From positions 41,994,001 to 42,058,000 of the forward strand of contig NC_057831.1 of the NCBI RefSeq assembly GCF_910594005.1: a stretch of DNA of 64,000 nt, read 5' to 3'. Every line of letters starts with the position of its first letter. Within the stretch, counting starts at the first letter, position 1. The translations under genes and the position numbers were made by a program. Origin of the DNA: Cervus elaphus (taxonomy: Eukaryota; Chordata; Mammalia; Artiodactyla; Cervidae). Below the pieces are notes generated by a model. The model did not search any database, was not told the origin of the DNA, and saw only the letters and a program-made list of their open reading frames with translations. Below, piece after piece: positions 1 to 11,230 of this stretch.

Positions 1-34
1 ACATTCATCTTACGTTATTTCTACTCATATATAT

Positions 35-290
35 GTGTATACATATTCCTTTATTCCATAAATATTTGTTTTGTGCCTACTATGCTCCACGCACTGTTCT
101 GATTCTTGGGACATCCTCACAGAAGTCAGATTCTAATGGTAATAGGGATAATATGGGCAGTGAACAGGGGATAGGAAGACAAGCAATAAAAAATAAACAT
201 AATACATAAATATATCATATGCCATATTAGATGATATTATTAAATAAGGTGCTACAGAAAAAAAGGCTATAAAGTGATGCCTGCTATAAC
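35..290 (+). repeat. Old interspersed repeat of the 'tgcctactatg ... cactgttct' type
   Basis: The stretch keeps the worn order of a common ancient mammalian repeat: a tattta/tgtgcctactatg start, a 'gcactgttctgattcttggg' segment, then a run of aataaacataatacataaat. Similar segments occur at 10846-11230, 18572-18780, 28480-29060 and 56515-56720. I recognise the pattern but cannot assign a family name with certainty. It has no coding potential. Confidence 0.5.
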
Positions 291-487
291 CTATTTACGT
301 AAAAAAAGGAGCAAGGGAAATAGCTTTGTGAAATTGGTATCCAGTTTCTATGAGGCTCTTTCACAGAAGATCCTTTAAGGCCAAACTAATTAAGAAAACA
401 GAATTCATTGCCAGGATCATCCCAAACTTGTGTGCCCCTATGGTGATAGTCACATGGAAAGTCCATGGTCTCAATTTAAAATGTATT

Positions 488-725
488 CATTGTTGTTCAG
501 TCACTAAGTCATGTCCAACTCTTTGTGACACCATGAACTACAGCACGCCAGGCTTCCCTATCCTTTACTAACTCCTGTAGTTTGCGCAAACTCAAATCCA
601 TTGAGTCAGGGACGCCATCCAACTTTCTCATCCTCTGTTGCCCCCTTTTTCTCATGCCCTCAATCTTTCCCAGCATCAGGGTCTTTTCCATTGAGTTGGC
701 TCTTCACATCAGGTGGCCAAAGTAT
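488..725 (-). mobile_element. BovB LINE 3' end (ART2A-like), minus strand
   Basis: The plus strand reads the reverse complement of the BovB 3' end: a 'gttcagtcactaagtc' tail, 'tgtccaactctttgtgac', 'catcagggtcttttcc' and 'catcaggtggccaaag'. On the minus strand this encodes the worn C-terminus of the BovB reverse transcriptase. The copy is heavily 5' truncated, the normal outcome of target-primed insertion. No clear TSD is visible. A Bov-tA follows it directly. Confidence 0.88.
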
Positions 726-733
726 TGAAGTAT

Positions 734-950
734 GCGTGCAAAGTCACTTCAGTCCTGTCCAACTCTTTGTGACCCTATGGACCACAGCCCTCCAGGCTCC
801 CCTATCCATGGAATTCTCTACACAAGAATACTGGTCAGTTTTCATGCCCTTTTCCATGGGATCTTTCTGACCCAGGGATCGAACTGCATGTCTTCCATCT
901 CCTACATTGGCGGGCGGCTTCTTTACCATTAGCACCACCTGGGAAGCCCC
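734..950 (-). mobile_element. Bov-tA SINE, minus strand
   Basis: Read on the minus strand it has the tRNA-Glu-derived head (reverse of 'accacctgggaagcccc'), a B-box region near 'gatcgaac', and the Bov-A body ending in the reverse of 'aagtcacttcagtcctgtcc'. Imperfect 10-bp direct repeats flank it (attgaagtat at 724-733, actggagtat at 951-960, 8 of 10 matching) and are plausible TSDs. If so, the SINE landed at the edge of the older BovB fragment. Confidence 0.9.
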
Positions 951-960
951 ACTGGAGTAT

Positions 961-1714
961 AAATCAAGCCAAAAAACAAATAAATAAAACATATCCTATT
1001 TTCCTAATTTGACAAGTATATACCAGGATGGCCAGGTTGTAATTAGAGTTCTTGGCTCCTGGAAGTTCTATCCCAGAACAGAGAGCAAAAGAGGGAAGAG
1101 TAGGCCATCCTGGTCCACAGCCTATCTTCATCTCATTCCACATGTGGCCCTGTCCCGGACTGAGCAAGACTGCACAAGCAAGTGTGTCCGACTCCACACT
1201 TCTAAAGTCTCAGTCCCCCCAGAACTGCTCCCACTTGAGATGTCAACACAAATGGGGTATTCTGCCCACATACATGCCCAGCCGACTCAAATTCAAAGGT
1301 TCCTACAACCCTCCTCAGATTTAATCATTCACTAGAGTGACACAGTACTCAGGAAAGCACTTTACTTACTACCACCGTCTTATTATAAAGAACACAACTC
1401 AGGAAGAGTCCAGTGGAAGAGACTGTTCTCACGAACCTATAAGTTCTCTGAACTCTCCTCTTCAGGCACTTGTACAAAGGTGTCATTAGTAAATATGACT
1501 GACTGACTCATTGACCAATGGTGCCTGAACTCAATCTCAAAGCTAAAAATTCCAAGTCTCTAATTTGGACTGTCTGACAACCAGTCCCAATCTAAAGCTA
1601 TCTATGGGTCCCCAACATATCATCTTATTAGCATATACAAGACACTCATTATGTCAGAGATTCCAAGGGTTTCAGGAGCTGTGTGTCAGAAACTGGGAAG
1701 ACGTGATTTATTTG
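961..1714. other. Unassigned stretch
   Basis: No recognisable gene, repeat or RNA. Open frames of 90-108 codons occur on the plus strand near 1009-1335, but they lack coding-like composition and flanking splice or promoter signals. Confidence 0.5.
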
Positions 1715-1888
1715 CTATGTCGTATCTGTAGCCCGCCAGGTTCTTCTGTCCATGGGATTTTCCCAGGTAAGAATACTGAAGTGGTTCTCCATTTCCTCCT
1801 CCAGGGAATCTTCCCAACCCAGGGATTAAACCTGGATCTTCTGCATTGCAGGCAGACTCTTTATCATCTGAGCCACCTGGGAAGCCTA
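1715..1888 (-). mobile_element. Bov-tA SINE, 3'-truncated, minus strand
   Basis: The minus-strand head (reverse of 'gagccacctgggaagcc') and the tRNA-like part with 'gggattaaacc' are present. The element stops inside the Bov-A body, so the usual '...gtcgcaaagagtcggacacgac' 3' end is missing. An 'atttattt' motif lies on both sides and may be a short TSD, but the left boundary is uncertain. Confidence 0.85.
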
Positions 1889-4525
1889 TATATTTATTTT
1901 TTATTATGCCACAGGAAGATTCTCTGAGAAGCACAGTACAGGTGCTAAAAGAATGAGTCAATTATAATCTCCCTGAAATGCAGAAAAGTAATGACAGATG
2001 GTGACCATCCAGCCACAAAAGGCTGTGATGCTTCCCTCTCCCTCCCCTCTCTCCCTGAACCCAGCTACCAAGAAGGCAAGGATATAATCAGAGATGAAGA
2101 AGCCAACTGCATGTCTCCTCCACAGTAAGGCTTCTAGACCTGAAGCAGTACAAGCTGGTGGGAGGTGAGTAGCTCTGTGTGTGTTACTAGATGAGAGTTT
2201 TGATTAATATATGGATGACTAACACTTTACTTACTGAAACAAGGTCATTCTTAGAACTAAAGAGGATGAAAAGCTCTGGAATGTGTCTAAATTTTCATTC
2301 CTGGACAGGGAAAGAAAGATAACAGCCCATAGAACAAATACGAAAGAACAATGGGAGAAAGAATAAAACTGCTTTGTTGGCATCTTAACATGTTTAGCTA
2401 AGTCAGTGAAAAGTTTCTATTACCATTAGGTAGTTGAGATTTGTTGCTTTACTGTAATTATATGCATTGAGTCATGTGGGGTCCCAAGATTAATTTATGT
2501 TATAGTCTCTCTAGTACCTGATCTGTTAAGGCACTCTACTCTATAATGTTTTTCTTCTTCAAAAATGAAAAATCTAAAAGATTGATGTTAGACCAGAACA
2601 CTGTTTTAAAGTATCTTCTTTAACAGCACCAACAAAAATTTATCTGGGGCGAATATTATCCTGAGATCTTTCTGATAAGTGACTACCCTTGATTATATAT
2701 TTTATTTGCATAAAGAATATTCTTGGCACTGAGTTCCACATAATGCTTCCCCTTCAGTGACATGGCCATTAGGAAGTTTGACTGATGGCTCACAGCCTTG
2801 GGCCATGGCCTACTTCTTAGAGTGTTCAGTGAGCTGAGCAGCTTCCAAGAGTCAACTGTAGGAAATATTCAACCCTTGGTGTCATTCAGGCTTGTCTCCT
2901 GCATTTTAGTTGATTGATCTTTCCATCTTCCCATATGAGCAACAGGCTTTCAAGAGAGGAAAATGTCAGCAGTTATAACAGGACATTTTAAAAGAAGTTC
3001 CTCCTCTTGGATCTCCTACCTCAGTTCCTGGGGAACACTGCCAGCTCACGTGTGAGCATCTTTCCTATTCATTGTTTACAGCTATTTATCACCTTTCTTC
3101 CTGATGAGTCCCTCTTCAAAAATGGCATCTCTCCATAACTGACTGGGGCAGTTGGCAAAAAGGTCACCTTGCTTTCAAGTACTGGCCTTTTTTTAAACAA
3201 AATATTTCAGGAATTTAGGCTTTGCTTGCAGAAAATTAAAATTCACTCTATTAGGTGGATCTTCTTCCTCAGACAGCTCATCCAGCTATGTAAGATCTTG
3301 GACAGATTTAACCAGTCACTCCACAGAGACTGATTTTACCTTGGAGTTGATCACTGAAGTCCAGTCCTTTCAGTTATTTTTTGTCCCAAATACCACTCCC
3401 TCACTGTCTCCTAGGTGCTGGTTTGAGACTACCTCTATTTCCCAAATGGCTTGGGTATTTTCAGGAGACCATTATTGCTAATCAGAAAATCACACAGTGT
3501 CTTTCTTATCTCCCTATACATTCATTTTTTCTTGTCTCCTTTGCCTAAAATAAGGTCCTTCTACTAAGCTTCATTCTTTCTCACTGTCTCTTCCTAATGT
3601 GTTCACAAATCCTCAAAGTGCATAATCTATGCCTTGTCCTAATTAAGCAAAACATAGGGAAGAGGTTTTCTGGGTGCTAAGGTCTAGCAAGAAAGACAGG
3701 AACATGTGTCATGCTTCAGAACCTAGCACCTGGATCCAAATTAGATCTTAAGTGGGATTAACACATATCTGGGCATCCAACTGAATGGTACTATAAACTC
3801 CATGGAGATATAAATTTCATTTATTTTGTTCTTCAATTTATGCCCAGAATTTATTATAGTTCTTGGTAGATAATATTCATCTAATAGCTACCTGGTAAAT
3901 AAATGACAGCATGAATGAAAGTTGCAAAGAAGGAAATAAAATTTTATTTTAGGCTGAAGAAAAAGGGACATATTTAAGCTGATGCATGGGGTGAGGTCAG
4001 AACAGTAACAGAGAACAGAGCCTGGAATTGGAACCAGACATTAGGATCCAGCCCAGCACCATGAACACATATCCAACAAGGACAGGGATAAGAACTTCAG
4101 GTGGATGAAGAGCTGTTGTTTGGGGGAATTTTGAGCGATGTGATGATACTTTCTGAAAGATGTGAGATGTTTTGGTTTATCTTTAACTGCAGGATAGCAA
4201 AGTGGAGCAAAGAGATACTCTCTCCACTTCCAAAGAGATGTGGCAAGTCCTAAGCACTGTGAATATCCTCTGAAACACAGCCCTACACTACTACTTAGAA
4301 GGTTTGTGACTTTGCAGGGAATTGAAAACATGCTGTTGACTTGGACATCAGCTGAGTCATGGTGAGACTAAGGAGAAGAAAAATAAAATGATTAGGAGCT
4401 TAAATGCAACACCTCCAGGTCATCCCAGGAAACAATGGGTTTGAATTTGAAATGAGCTGGAATTCTTGTATTTTGTGGAAATGAATGAGTCAGTAAGATC
4501 TGCTTCATTATTATTAACCAACGGG
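1889..4525. other. Unassigned 2.6-kb stretch
   Basis: Mostly AT-rich DNA in which I recognise no repeat with confidence. Two splice-bounded segments (plus 2065-2164, minus 2235-2300) are treated as findings. The minus-strand 96-codon frame at 4041-4331 has no recognisable domain. Confidence 0.5.
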
Positions 4526-4733
4526 CTTCCCTGGTGGTTTAGGTGGTAAAGAGTTCGCCTGCAATGTGGGAGACCTAGGTTTAATCCCTGGGTTGGGAAG
4601 ATCCCTTGGAAAGGGCATGGCAACCCACTCCAGTATTCTTGCCTGAAGAATCCCCATGGACAGAGGAGCCTGGCAGGCTACAGTCCATGGAGTTGCAAAG
4701 AGCCAGACACAACTAAGCAATTAAGCACAGTAT
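4526..4733 (+). mobile_element. Bov-tA SINE, plus strand
   Basis: It begins with the tRNA-derived head 'gggcttccctggtgg', has a degraded B box (ggtttaatccc), continues through 'ggcaacccactccagtattc' and ends in the Bov-A tail 'gagccagacacaactaag'. The element is complete and moderately diverged. No convincing TSD is seen. Confidence 0.93.
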
Positions 4734-4764
4734 TAGTAATCAATAACAAAGCAATTCAGTAGCC

Positions 4765-4945
4765 CCTTTCTAATGACTACAGTGGCCCAGGGATGGTGCT
4801 AGGTGCTACAAATACAGTGTTAGCAGGATACAGTATCTGTCCCCAAAGTCCTTCCAGCAGGGTGTATAAGAAAAAGGCCATTCACACAAGGTATGAAGCA
4901 CACAGTGAATGCACTTGCTGGAGACTATCGTGAGGACCCTGAGAG
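4765..4945 (+). repeat. Old interspersed repeat fragment
   Basis: The order 'gatggtgctaggtgctacaaatacag ... cagtatctgtccccaaag' resembles the same ancient repeat type seen near 35-290. It is diverged and family assignment is not secure. Confidence 0.4.
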
Positions 4946-5193
4946 ATGCCCATGCTTGAGAGGCTTTTGGAAACGCAGATTATAAAACCACAATTCAGAA
5001 GTCAAGAATTCATAGGAAGCCCAAGCCTCTCAACGTGGTCATTGAGCCCATGTCTGAAGTTTTCTTTTTTGGACATAAGTGAATGCCACAGGCAGGAGTA
5101 ATTCCTTCAATGTGCTATGTTGACCTAGAAGTTTATAAAGTACCTCTCTTTATTAAAATCCTCTTTAAATTAAGTCCCCAGTTGGAAGCTCAC

Positions 5194-5261
5194 CTGCAGC
5201 AGGAAACTGAATACAGCGTTGACCTTTCCTCCACCAAACGGTTCATCTATTGTATCATAAG
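5194..5261 (-). other. Candidate coding exon (minus strand), gene unknown
   Basis: On the minus strand a pyrimidine-rich acceptor ending 'atcactctag' precedes 68 bp that end in CTGCAG followed by gtgagc, a near-consensus donor. One frame is open: two leading bases, then 22 codons (YDTIDEPFGGGK...FSFLLQ), ending in phase 0. The segment is richer in CpG than its flanks. I do not recognise the protein. Decoy exons of this size are common, so this is a hypothesis. Confidence 0.22.
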
Positions 5262-5980
5262 CTAGAGTGATAGGAGATGAATTATTGGGCAAATATCAAC
5301 TACAATTAACCTTGACCTGATGCGAATCTTTCTTTTTCATTTTTTTTTAAGCTTGTAAATGTAGTCTGTGGAACTGGTTATCAAGGTCAAATAACACCTT
5401 TGAGCCAAAACACAGCTTTGATTAAAACAGAACCTTTTCACCCCTGGCAGTACTACAATCAGAGTAAAACCATTGAGAACACAGTCCTCTCAGTACCAGA
5501 GAGTACTTTCATTATTCATGTTGAGCATGTGACATCTGTCAAACAGGATGAGCCAAATATTTCTACAAGTCACTCATCAAATAACGAGATTGTTAAGACA
5601 TCCAGGCAATGCACAAAAGGAGCATGCTTCCATTTTAATAATTGATTTGTTCAGTCATGAATACCCAGAGCAGTAGTGGAGAAAACAGTGAGGACTCTGG
5701 TGCAGAGAAAATAATTAAAAGAAGCCTTATAGCCTAAGTGTTCAGAGAAACATCAATGGATGGAGTTTCACATAATTTGCACATAATGTCATTATTTCAG
5801 ATTAAGCAATTACTGGAATATAATGTTGTCTAATGAAATATGAGAAATGTAGACACTCGGTCACATTCCTAAAGGAGCTACACCAAACCATCTATTTTAC
5901 CATTTAATAACCCATGAGCCACTGCTGATTCATGAGAAATGTAGCTAATTAAGATTTAGAAACAACAGGCTCAAGATCAA
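5262..5980. other. Unassigned stretch
   Basis: AT-rich DNA with no recognisable repeat. The 81-codon plus frame at 5400-5645 has no domain, no splice context and no visible promoter. Confidence 0.45.
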
Positions 5981-6290
5981 AGTGAAAGCGAAAGTTGCTC
6001 AGTCGTGTCCAACTCTTTGAGACCCCATGGATTGTACAGTCCATGGAATTCTCTAGGCCAGAATAGTGGAGTGGGTAGCCTTTCGCTTTTCCAGGGGATC
6101 TTCCCAACCCAGGAATTGAATCCAGGTCTCCCACTTTGCAGGGGAATTCTTTACCAGCTGAGCAACAAGGAAAGCCCAAGAATATTGGAGTGGGTAGCCT
6201 ATCCCTTCTCCAGCAGATCTTCCCAGTCCAGGAATCAAACTGGGGTCTCCTGCATTACAGGTGGATTCCTTACCAACTGAGCTGTTAGAG
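5981..6290 (-). mobile_element. Two-headed Bov-tA SINE, minus strand
   Basis: The minus strand carries two successive tRNA-Glu-like heads, reverse complements of 'cagctgagcaacaaggaaagccc' split at about 6178. They are joined by a short 'ggataggctacccactccaatattctt' linker and followed by the Bov-A body that ends, on this strand, with the reverse of 'gtgaaagcgaaagttgctcag'. The same architecture recurs on the plus strand at 13285, 39388 and 53145, so it is a subfamily trait and not a local duplication. Confidence 0.88.
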
Positions 6291-6889
6291 AGTTTCCTAA
6301 ATTTATCTAAGTCAAGGTTATCCAGTCTCTCATTCCAACAATGCTTTAAAATGAACAGGGACCCAGATATAAAGTATCTGTATGTAAAGTATCTAGTGAA
6401 TATCCAACAAAAATACTACCTATCAGACCAGAGATTGACACTAAATAATATAGGATTAAAAGAAACTTAAAATCTACTCTTACTTATGTACAAGAATCTC
6501 CAAATAGCTTCATTCGTACACATCTAATACAATAAGAGTCCTTACTGGGTACCATGTCTTCTCCAGTCACCATGGATACACAAATATTGGACAATTATAA
6601 TATGTCCTTTCTCAAAGAGTGGTTATACTTCAGATGAGACAGATGGGCATCTAGTGACAATAACACCAAATGATAAATGTCATGACTAAGGGGAGACAAA
6701 AGAACAGTGAAGCAAGGAGGAATTAGGTAAGGCTTTACAGAGGAGTTGACAATTGAACTTAACTTTGGCAGGCAAAGACTGTGAGGAGGACTTTTAGGAA
6801 GAAGAAATCCTGAGCAAAGACACTGAGCAAAAATGTGTGGATGACTTGTCCAGTTCCCCAAGGGAAAAACAATAGTACAATGACCAAGA
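6291..6889. other. Unassigned stretch
   Basis: No recognisable gene or repeat. The 88-codon minus frame at 6595-6861 shows no domain and low-complexity Leu/Ser/Pro composition. Confidence 0.45.
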
Positions 6890-7075
6890 CCAGAAGCTCA
6901 GGAGACAGGCAGTGCAGGTTCAAACCCCAGCCTGGTCACTTACTGTCGGTACAGTCTTGGCACTTACTGCCTTGGCTACCTCACACATCTATGCTTCAGC
7001 TTCCTGTAAAACAGGGACAATAGTGATAAACTAGGGATAGAATTGTTCAGAGGACTGAGGGAGTCGATGTATGTA
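6890..7075 (+). repeat. MIR SINE, plus strand
   Basis: Worn MIR order: 'gcaggttcaaaccccagcctggtcacttact', then the region matching 'tcagcttcctgtaaaacagggacaatagtgat'. The copy is diverged, as expected for a MIR. Confidence 0.75.
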
Positions 7076-7084
7076 AACCACCAC

Positions 7085-7430
7085 ATTGTTTTTTTTCTTT
7101 TCATGGAAAAGCATTTTATTTTAAATATAGAAGTGTGTACATGCCAATCCCAAACTCCCAATCTATCCCTCCCCTGCCACCCTTCCTGCCTGGTAAATAT
7201 AAATTCATTCTCCAAGTCTATGAGTCTGTTTCTATAAGTTCATTTGTATCCATTTGTTTTAGATTCCACATATAAGTGATAGTATATGCTATTCTTCTTT
7301 TCTAATTTACTACACATGACATGATAAGACCCATGTCACTGCAAATGGCATTATTTCATTCTTTTTAATGGCTAAGTAATATTTCATTGTATATACATAC
7401 TTGGGTACACAGTAAGTTCTACATAAGGGC
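7085..7430 (-). mobile_element. Old L1 3' end, minus strand
   Basis: The plus strand contains the reverse of an L1 3' UTR and ORF2 end: 'tctgtttctataagttcatttgtatcc', 'ttagattccacatataagtgatagtatatg' and 'ctttttaatggctaagtaatatttcattgtatata'. It is 5' truncated and diverged, clearly older than the L1 copies at 42-48 kb. Confidence 0.82.
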
Positions 7431-7495
7431 TAACTCTTACCATTCATCACTGAAAATAGAATAATTTCTTTCTACCAGCTTCTCCTGTTAGTTTC

Positions 7496-7563
7496 CTAAT
7501 TTCTCAGATCACTATGGGAATCTAAGTTTCTAATTTCTCAGATCACTATGGGAATCTAAGTTT
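7496..7563. repeat. Exact 34-bp tandem duplication
   Basis: Two perfect head-to-tail copies of a 34-bp unit starting 'ctaatttctcagatcact' lie at 7496-7529 and 7530-7563. The unit is not low-complexity and no repeat family explains it. Perfect identity suggests a recent slippage or repair event, or an assembly artefact. Confidence 0.95.
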
Positions 7564-8734
7564 AGGGAAAGTCAAAGTGTATTTATTATGACCTAACTGG
7601 TCTTAGCTAAATATTCTGAAGAACTGTAAGGGAAATAAAGTGATTAGGAGGCGTGGAAAATATCCATGACTTAGAAGAGGATGATGTCCAATGTAAAGTC
7701 TGTAAATAAATACAAATTTGTTTGATCATAGTGAATCCAATTACTATTTTTGCAAATATCTATGAAACTGCTCTACAATATGTTGACAGAATCTAGAAAA
7801 TGCAGGTGATTGATAGCAGTAACCCTTAGCCAAAAGGGATACATTTATTCCCAGTGTTTCCTAGAATTAGGTGAAGGGTCATCTCAAGTAACCAAAGAAT
7901 AGCCAAAGCTGAGATGAAAACATGATCAAATCCAGTCCATCACTGAATGTTACTGAGTGTTCATTACTGGCCTTGGTCATCAGCACAGTCCCCAATTTCT
8001 GTGACATAATCAGGATGACAGTTTTTCCTCCCAGAGCCAGTTTTCAGAGAACACATGGTGTTGCAACAACAGCTCTGATGTCTCGAGGGAGGTGGGAGCA
8101 CCCAACACCACACTGACCTCTCCCTAGCACACCTCCTGCTCTGCGCAGGCTCAGAAGGCCGTTTCACCTCACTGTGTGCATCCAGGGCTTCCTCACCCAG
8201 CCAGGAGCTGGTTTCCGTCCCCTTCAGTTACTTACAGACCACCTGACCAGCCGTCACAAAAACCAGCCTATCTGAAAGGATACTTCTTCTGAAAGGATCT
8301 TCTTGATCCACTTTCTAAAATGCAATTCTACTGAATTCCTTAATCTAAATTCAGATTCAGAGTTACAACATCAAATAGCCACATAAGCAACCCAAGGCAC
8401 ACAAGCAAAGGGTAAGTATTACCCCACAGGTGCTCAACTGCCTATGGTGCAAGCAAGTATCTGCCAAATAATGCTTCAAAACACTGTCCAGATCAAATGA
8501 AGGTGTCAAATATGGAACTACATCTGGCTCTCAGACCATCTATTTTCAATTCTTATAAAATTTCCTACCTTGATTTTGTTTTTCTTTTTTTCAATATATT
8601 TATTCCATGATCTCTTGATCACGGAATCTGAACCTCCACTTTCACCCCTTAGAAAGCCAACCATGTGGAAAGTGTGGGATGATGGTGACCCTGAATCTGT
8701 CTAGAGATAGAATGCTGTAGGAAGGGAAGCCATG
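7564..8734. other. Unassigned stretch with a GC-richer centre
   Basis: No repeat recognised. About 7990-8250 is richer in C and G than its surroundings and has several CpGs, but neither strand shows a convincing long exon. A small direct repeat, 'tctgaaaggat', occurs near 8271 and 8288. Confidence 0.45.
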
Positions 8735-8905
8735 AGCTAGAATTTGGGAAGTGCTCTAACTAGCTATGTACCTTGATCAAGTCACTTGATCTCACCTCAT
8801 CCTCCATTTCCTCAACTGTAAAATGGGAATAATAAATATGAACTGACTTGACTCCCACATAGGATTTTTCCAGGGCTAATAGAAAGTAATGGGCACATTT
8901 TAATT
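8735..8905 (+). repeat. MIR SINE, plus strand
   Basis: Diagnostic MIR order is clear: 'ctaactagctatgtaccttgatcaagtcacttgat', then 'ctccatttcctcaactgtaaaatgggaataataaatatgaa'. This is the conserved MIR core and tail. Confidence 0.88.
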
Positions 8906-10845
8906 ATCCTTAAGACGCCCAGGAGAGAGATAAGGATGAGGAAGAGGAGTCTCTGCTTACTACATAAATAGTCACAACCGCAGCTATAAGACTGAGACAA
9001 CTTTAAAGCAATCCTTTTGCATCCCAGAGGATCTGATAAATTACTTTTCTATCTCCTCTCATTAGACCAACAATCCTCCAGTCTCATAAATCTTGATTAA
9101 CAATGACTGTGTGATCTAGTTAAACTCACTCATCCCTTAACTAAGTCCCAGCAGAGAGGAAAGGAATATCTTTTTTATTCCATACACATACCTTTCCAAG
9201 AATATTACTGGTTATGTTTTTGCATCAGTATTGGAAAAGAAAAATATGTGTTTAGTTAACAACTATCTCCTTGGCTTTTCCAAATACACTACTTTTCAGA
9301 AACTTTATTTATAGAACTCCTTCTGGTTCTCTTTCAACCACTGTGGAAGCCTGTATTTATTTATACTGGATATATTTTTAGCCAATGTTGCCCACTATCA
9401 AGATGGTTATATATAGGTTCTGTTACAATAAACCAATTTAATTAAAGATAATTTAAGAATTATATAATTTTCACTAGTAGAATATCCCAATATTCTAACT
9501 TCTGTGCTCTTAAGGAGTACGTTCTTACCAAAACTTTGAACTTCCAGTATTGTCTTCTATCCTCAGTGGAGACATGGATCAGTATTTGCCTTATAGAAGT
9601 CCTTCCTTCGGCAGGCAAAGGCATGTTTCAGAAATATCAGGAAGGAGCTTGAACACCGAGCCATACTTGGAACTACTCTTCATTGGAATAGATCATTGTT
9701 AGCTATTTAGCCTTTCTTAACACTTCACTTTGTTTTAAATTCCTCTACACACTCTTCATTTTATTTTTTTGCAGTTCTCTACTAAAAGTCACTTCATTTC
9801 TTCCCATCAATCCTCATTAAAACAAAATAAAAAGCAATGAAACCCTTAACAATACATCTAATAGTTCACATTATTTTGGTTTTTGTCTATCTTGTTCAAA
9901 GCTTTATGATTTATTGTAAATGAAGACACAGATTTATATATCAACTGTGCAAAATTAAGAGTAGTAGCTCCTATGTTGCATACGGATTCAGGATTCAAAA
10001 TATATCAATGATTTCAACAGGACAGAAGAAACAAAACTTTCTAAAAATGTTTTTAATCTTTCCTTCAGGCCAAGGGGAAAAAAACTAAACATTTGACAGA
10101 TAAAAGAAAGAACTGATAGCTTATTGTTGTTTTCCTTGCTTGGTAGGTATAATTAAATCATTATTCTGAAACACTATGTCAGTTATACTTTGACTATATG
10201 AGTGGTATGTGGTTCATGTGTAATATGAATGCCTTCTTCCTACCTCTAAAAAAATATTCTAGGTATTGAAATTTTAAGTGTTTCTATTTACAATAACTGA
10301 AAAGCAGCACTGTATATTTTACACTATTTGATGTCAAAAGTTCTTCTTGTTACAGGAATAATTATGAATGTCCCATAAATTTAGCTACACCAGTGTTTAT
10401 GTGGTACTATTAACTTTACAATAAATTGGAAATAATCTACATCTCTAATAATTGATGACTGGCTAAGTTGTGTTAAATTATTATGTCTCCATAGTAAAAT
10501 ATTGTACACATTTATTTAATAAAAATATTTCTGATAAGGCAAAATATACAGTAAAAATAATTCAGGTTAAAACATCTAAACAGCTATCTGATTTTAGTAA
10601 TATATATACATATGGCTGAAAAGTCTAGAAAATTATATATTAAAATGCTGTGTGGATACTAGAGAATTTGAGTAGATTTTATTTTGCTGATCTATATTCT
10701 CTAAATATAAGCAATAAATATGAACTATTTCTTAATTAGAAAAGCAAGTTACTTGCCAAGTGAAAAATGAATGAAGACTTAATCTGATAGCATTTCATGA
10801 GACAAGGTTTTAGAAAAGTGTTGTTGATCATATGCCCAATTTTCA
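8906..10845. other. Unassigned AT-rich stretch
   Basis: About 1.9 kb of AT-rich sequence without a gene, young repeat or structured RNA that I can recognise. Ancient, unrecognisable repeats may be present. Confidence 0.5.
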
Positions 10846-11230
10846 TTTAGTCAACAAATATTAACTGAGTACTTTCTGTATTTAATGTACTGAAGGACGC
10901 AGCAGAGAACAAAACAGTCCTCTGATACAAAGCATACATTTTGTGAAGAAGACAGACAGTTCATACATAAAGTAATTATGCATCAGGTTATGATAACTAT
11001 ATGAAAAAAATAAAGCCATGATAGGGGCAAGAGAGTGAAAGGGGAACCTTGCTTCCACTGGGGTGGCTGAGGTGGACATACCTGAACAGAATGAAGTGAG
11101 GAGACAGCCACATGAGTTACCGGAGGAAAGAGCTTTCCTGACAGAGGAGACAGCAAGTGCAAAGGCCCTGAAGCAAGTGTGTTCTGTATGAGAAGCTGTC
11201 AATGTGGCTGTCAGATAAAAACAAAGGGGA
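10846..11230 (+). repeat. Old interspersed repeat with 'cagcaagtgcaaaggccctga' core
   Basis: It starts with 'tcaacaaatattaactgagtactttctgtat' and runs through 'agacagacagttcatacataaagtaat' to 'gacagcaagtgcaaaggccctga'. This is a well-known ancient mammalian repeat type, but I do not assign a family name. The same core, more worn, is at about 28800-28830. Confidence 0.6.

Noticed and set aside
1765..1775. Donor-like 'ccaggtaagaat' at a SINE
   Set aside because: It is a decayed copy of the Bov-tA 'ccaggcaagaatactgg' segment and has no matching exon.
5400..5645. An 81-codon plus frame considered as a small gene
   Set aside because: No family similarity that I recognise, no promoter or splice context, and the length is common by chance in AT-rich DNA.
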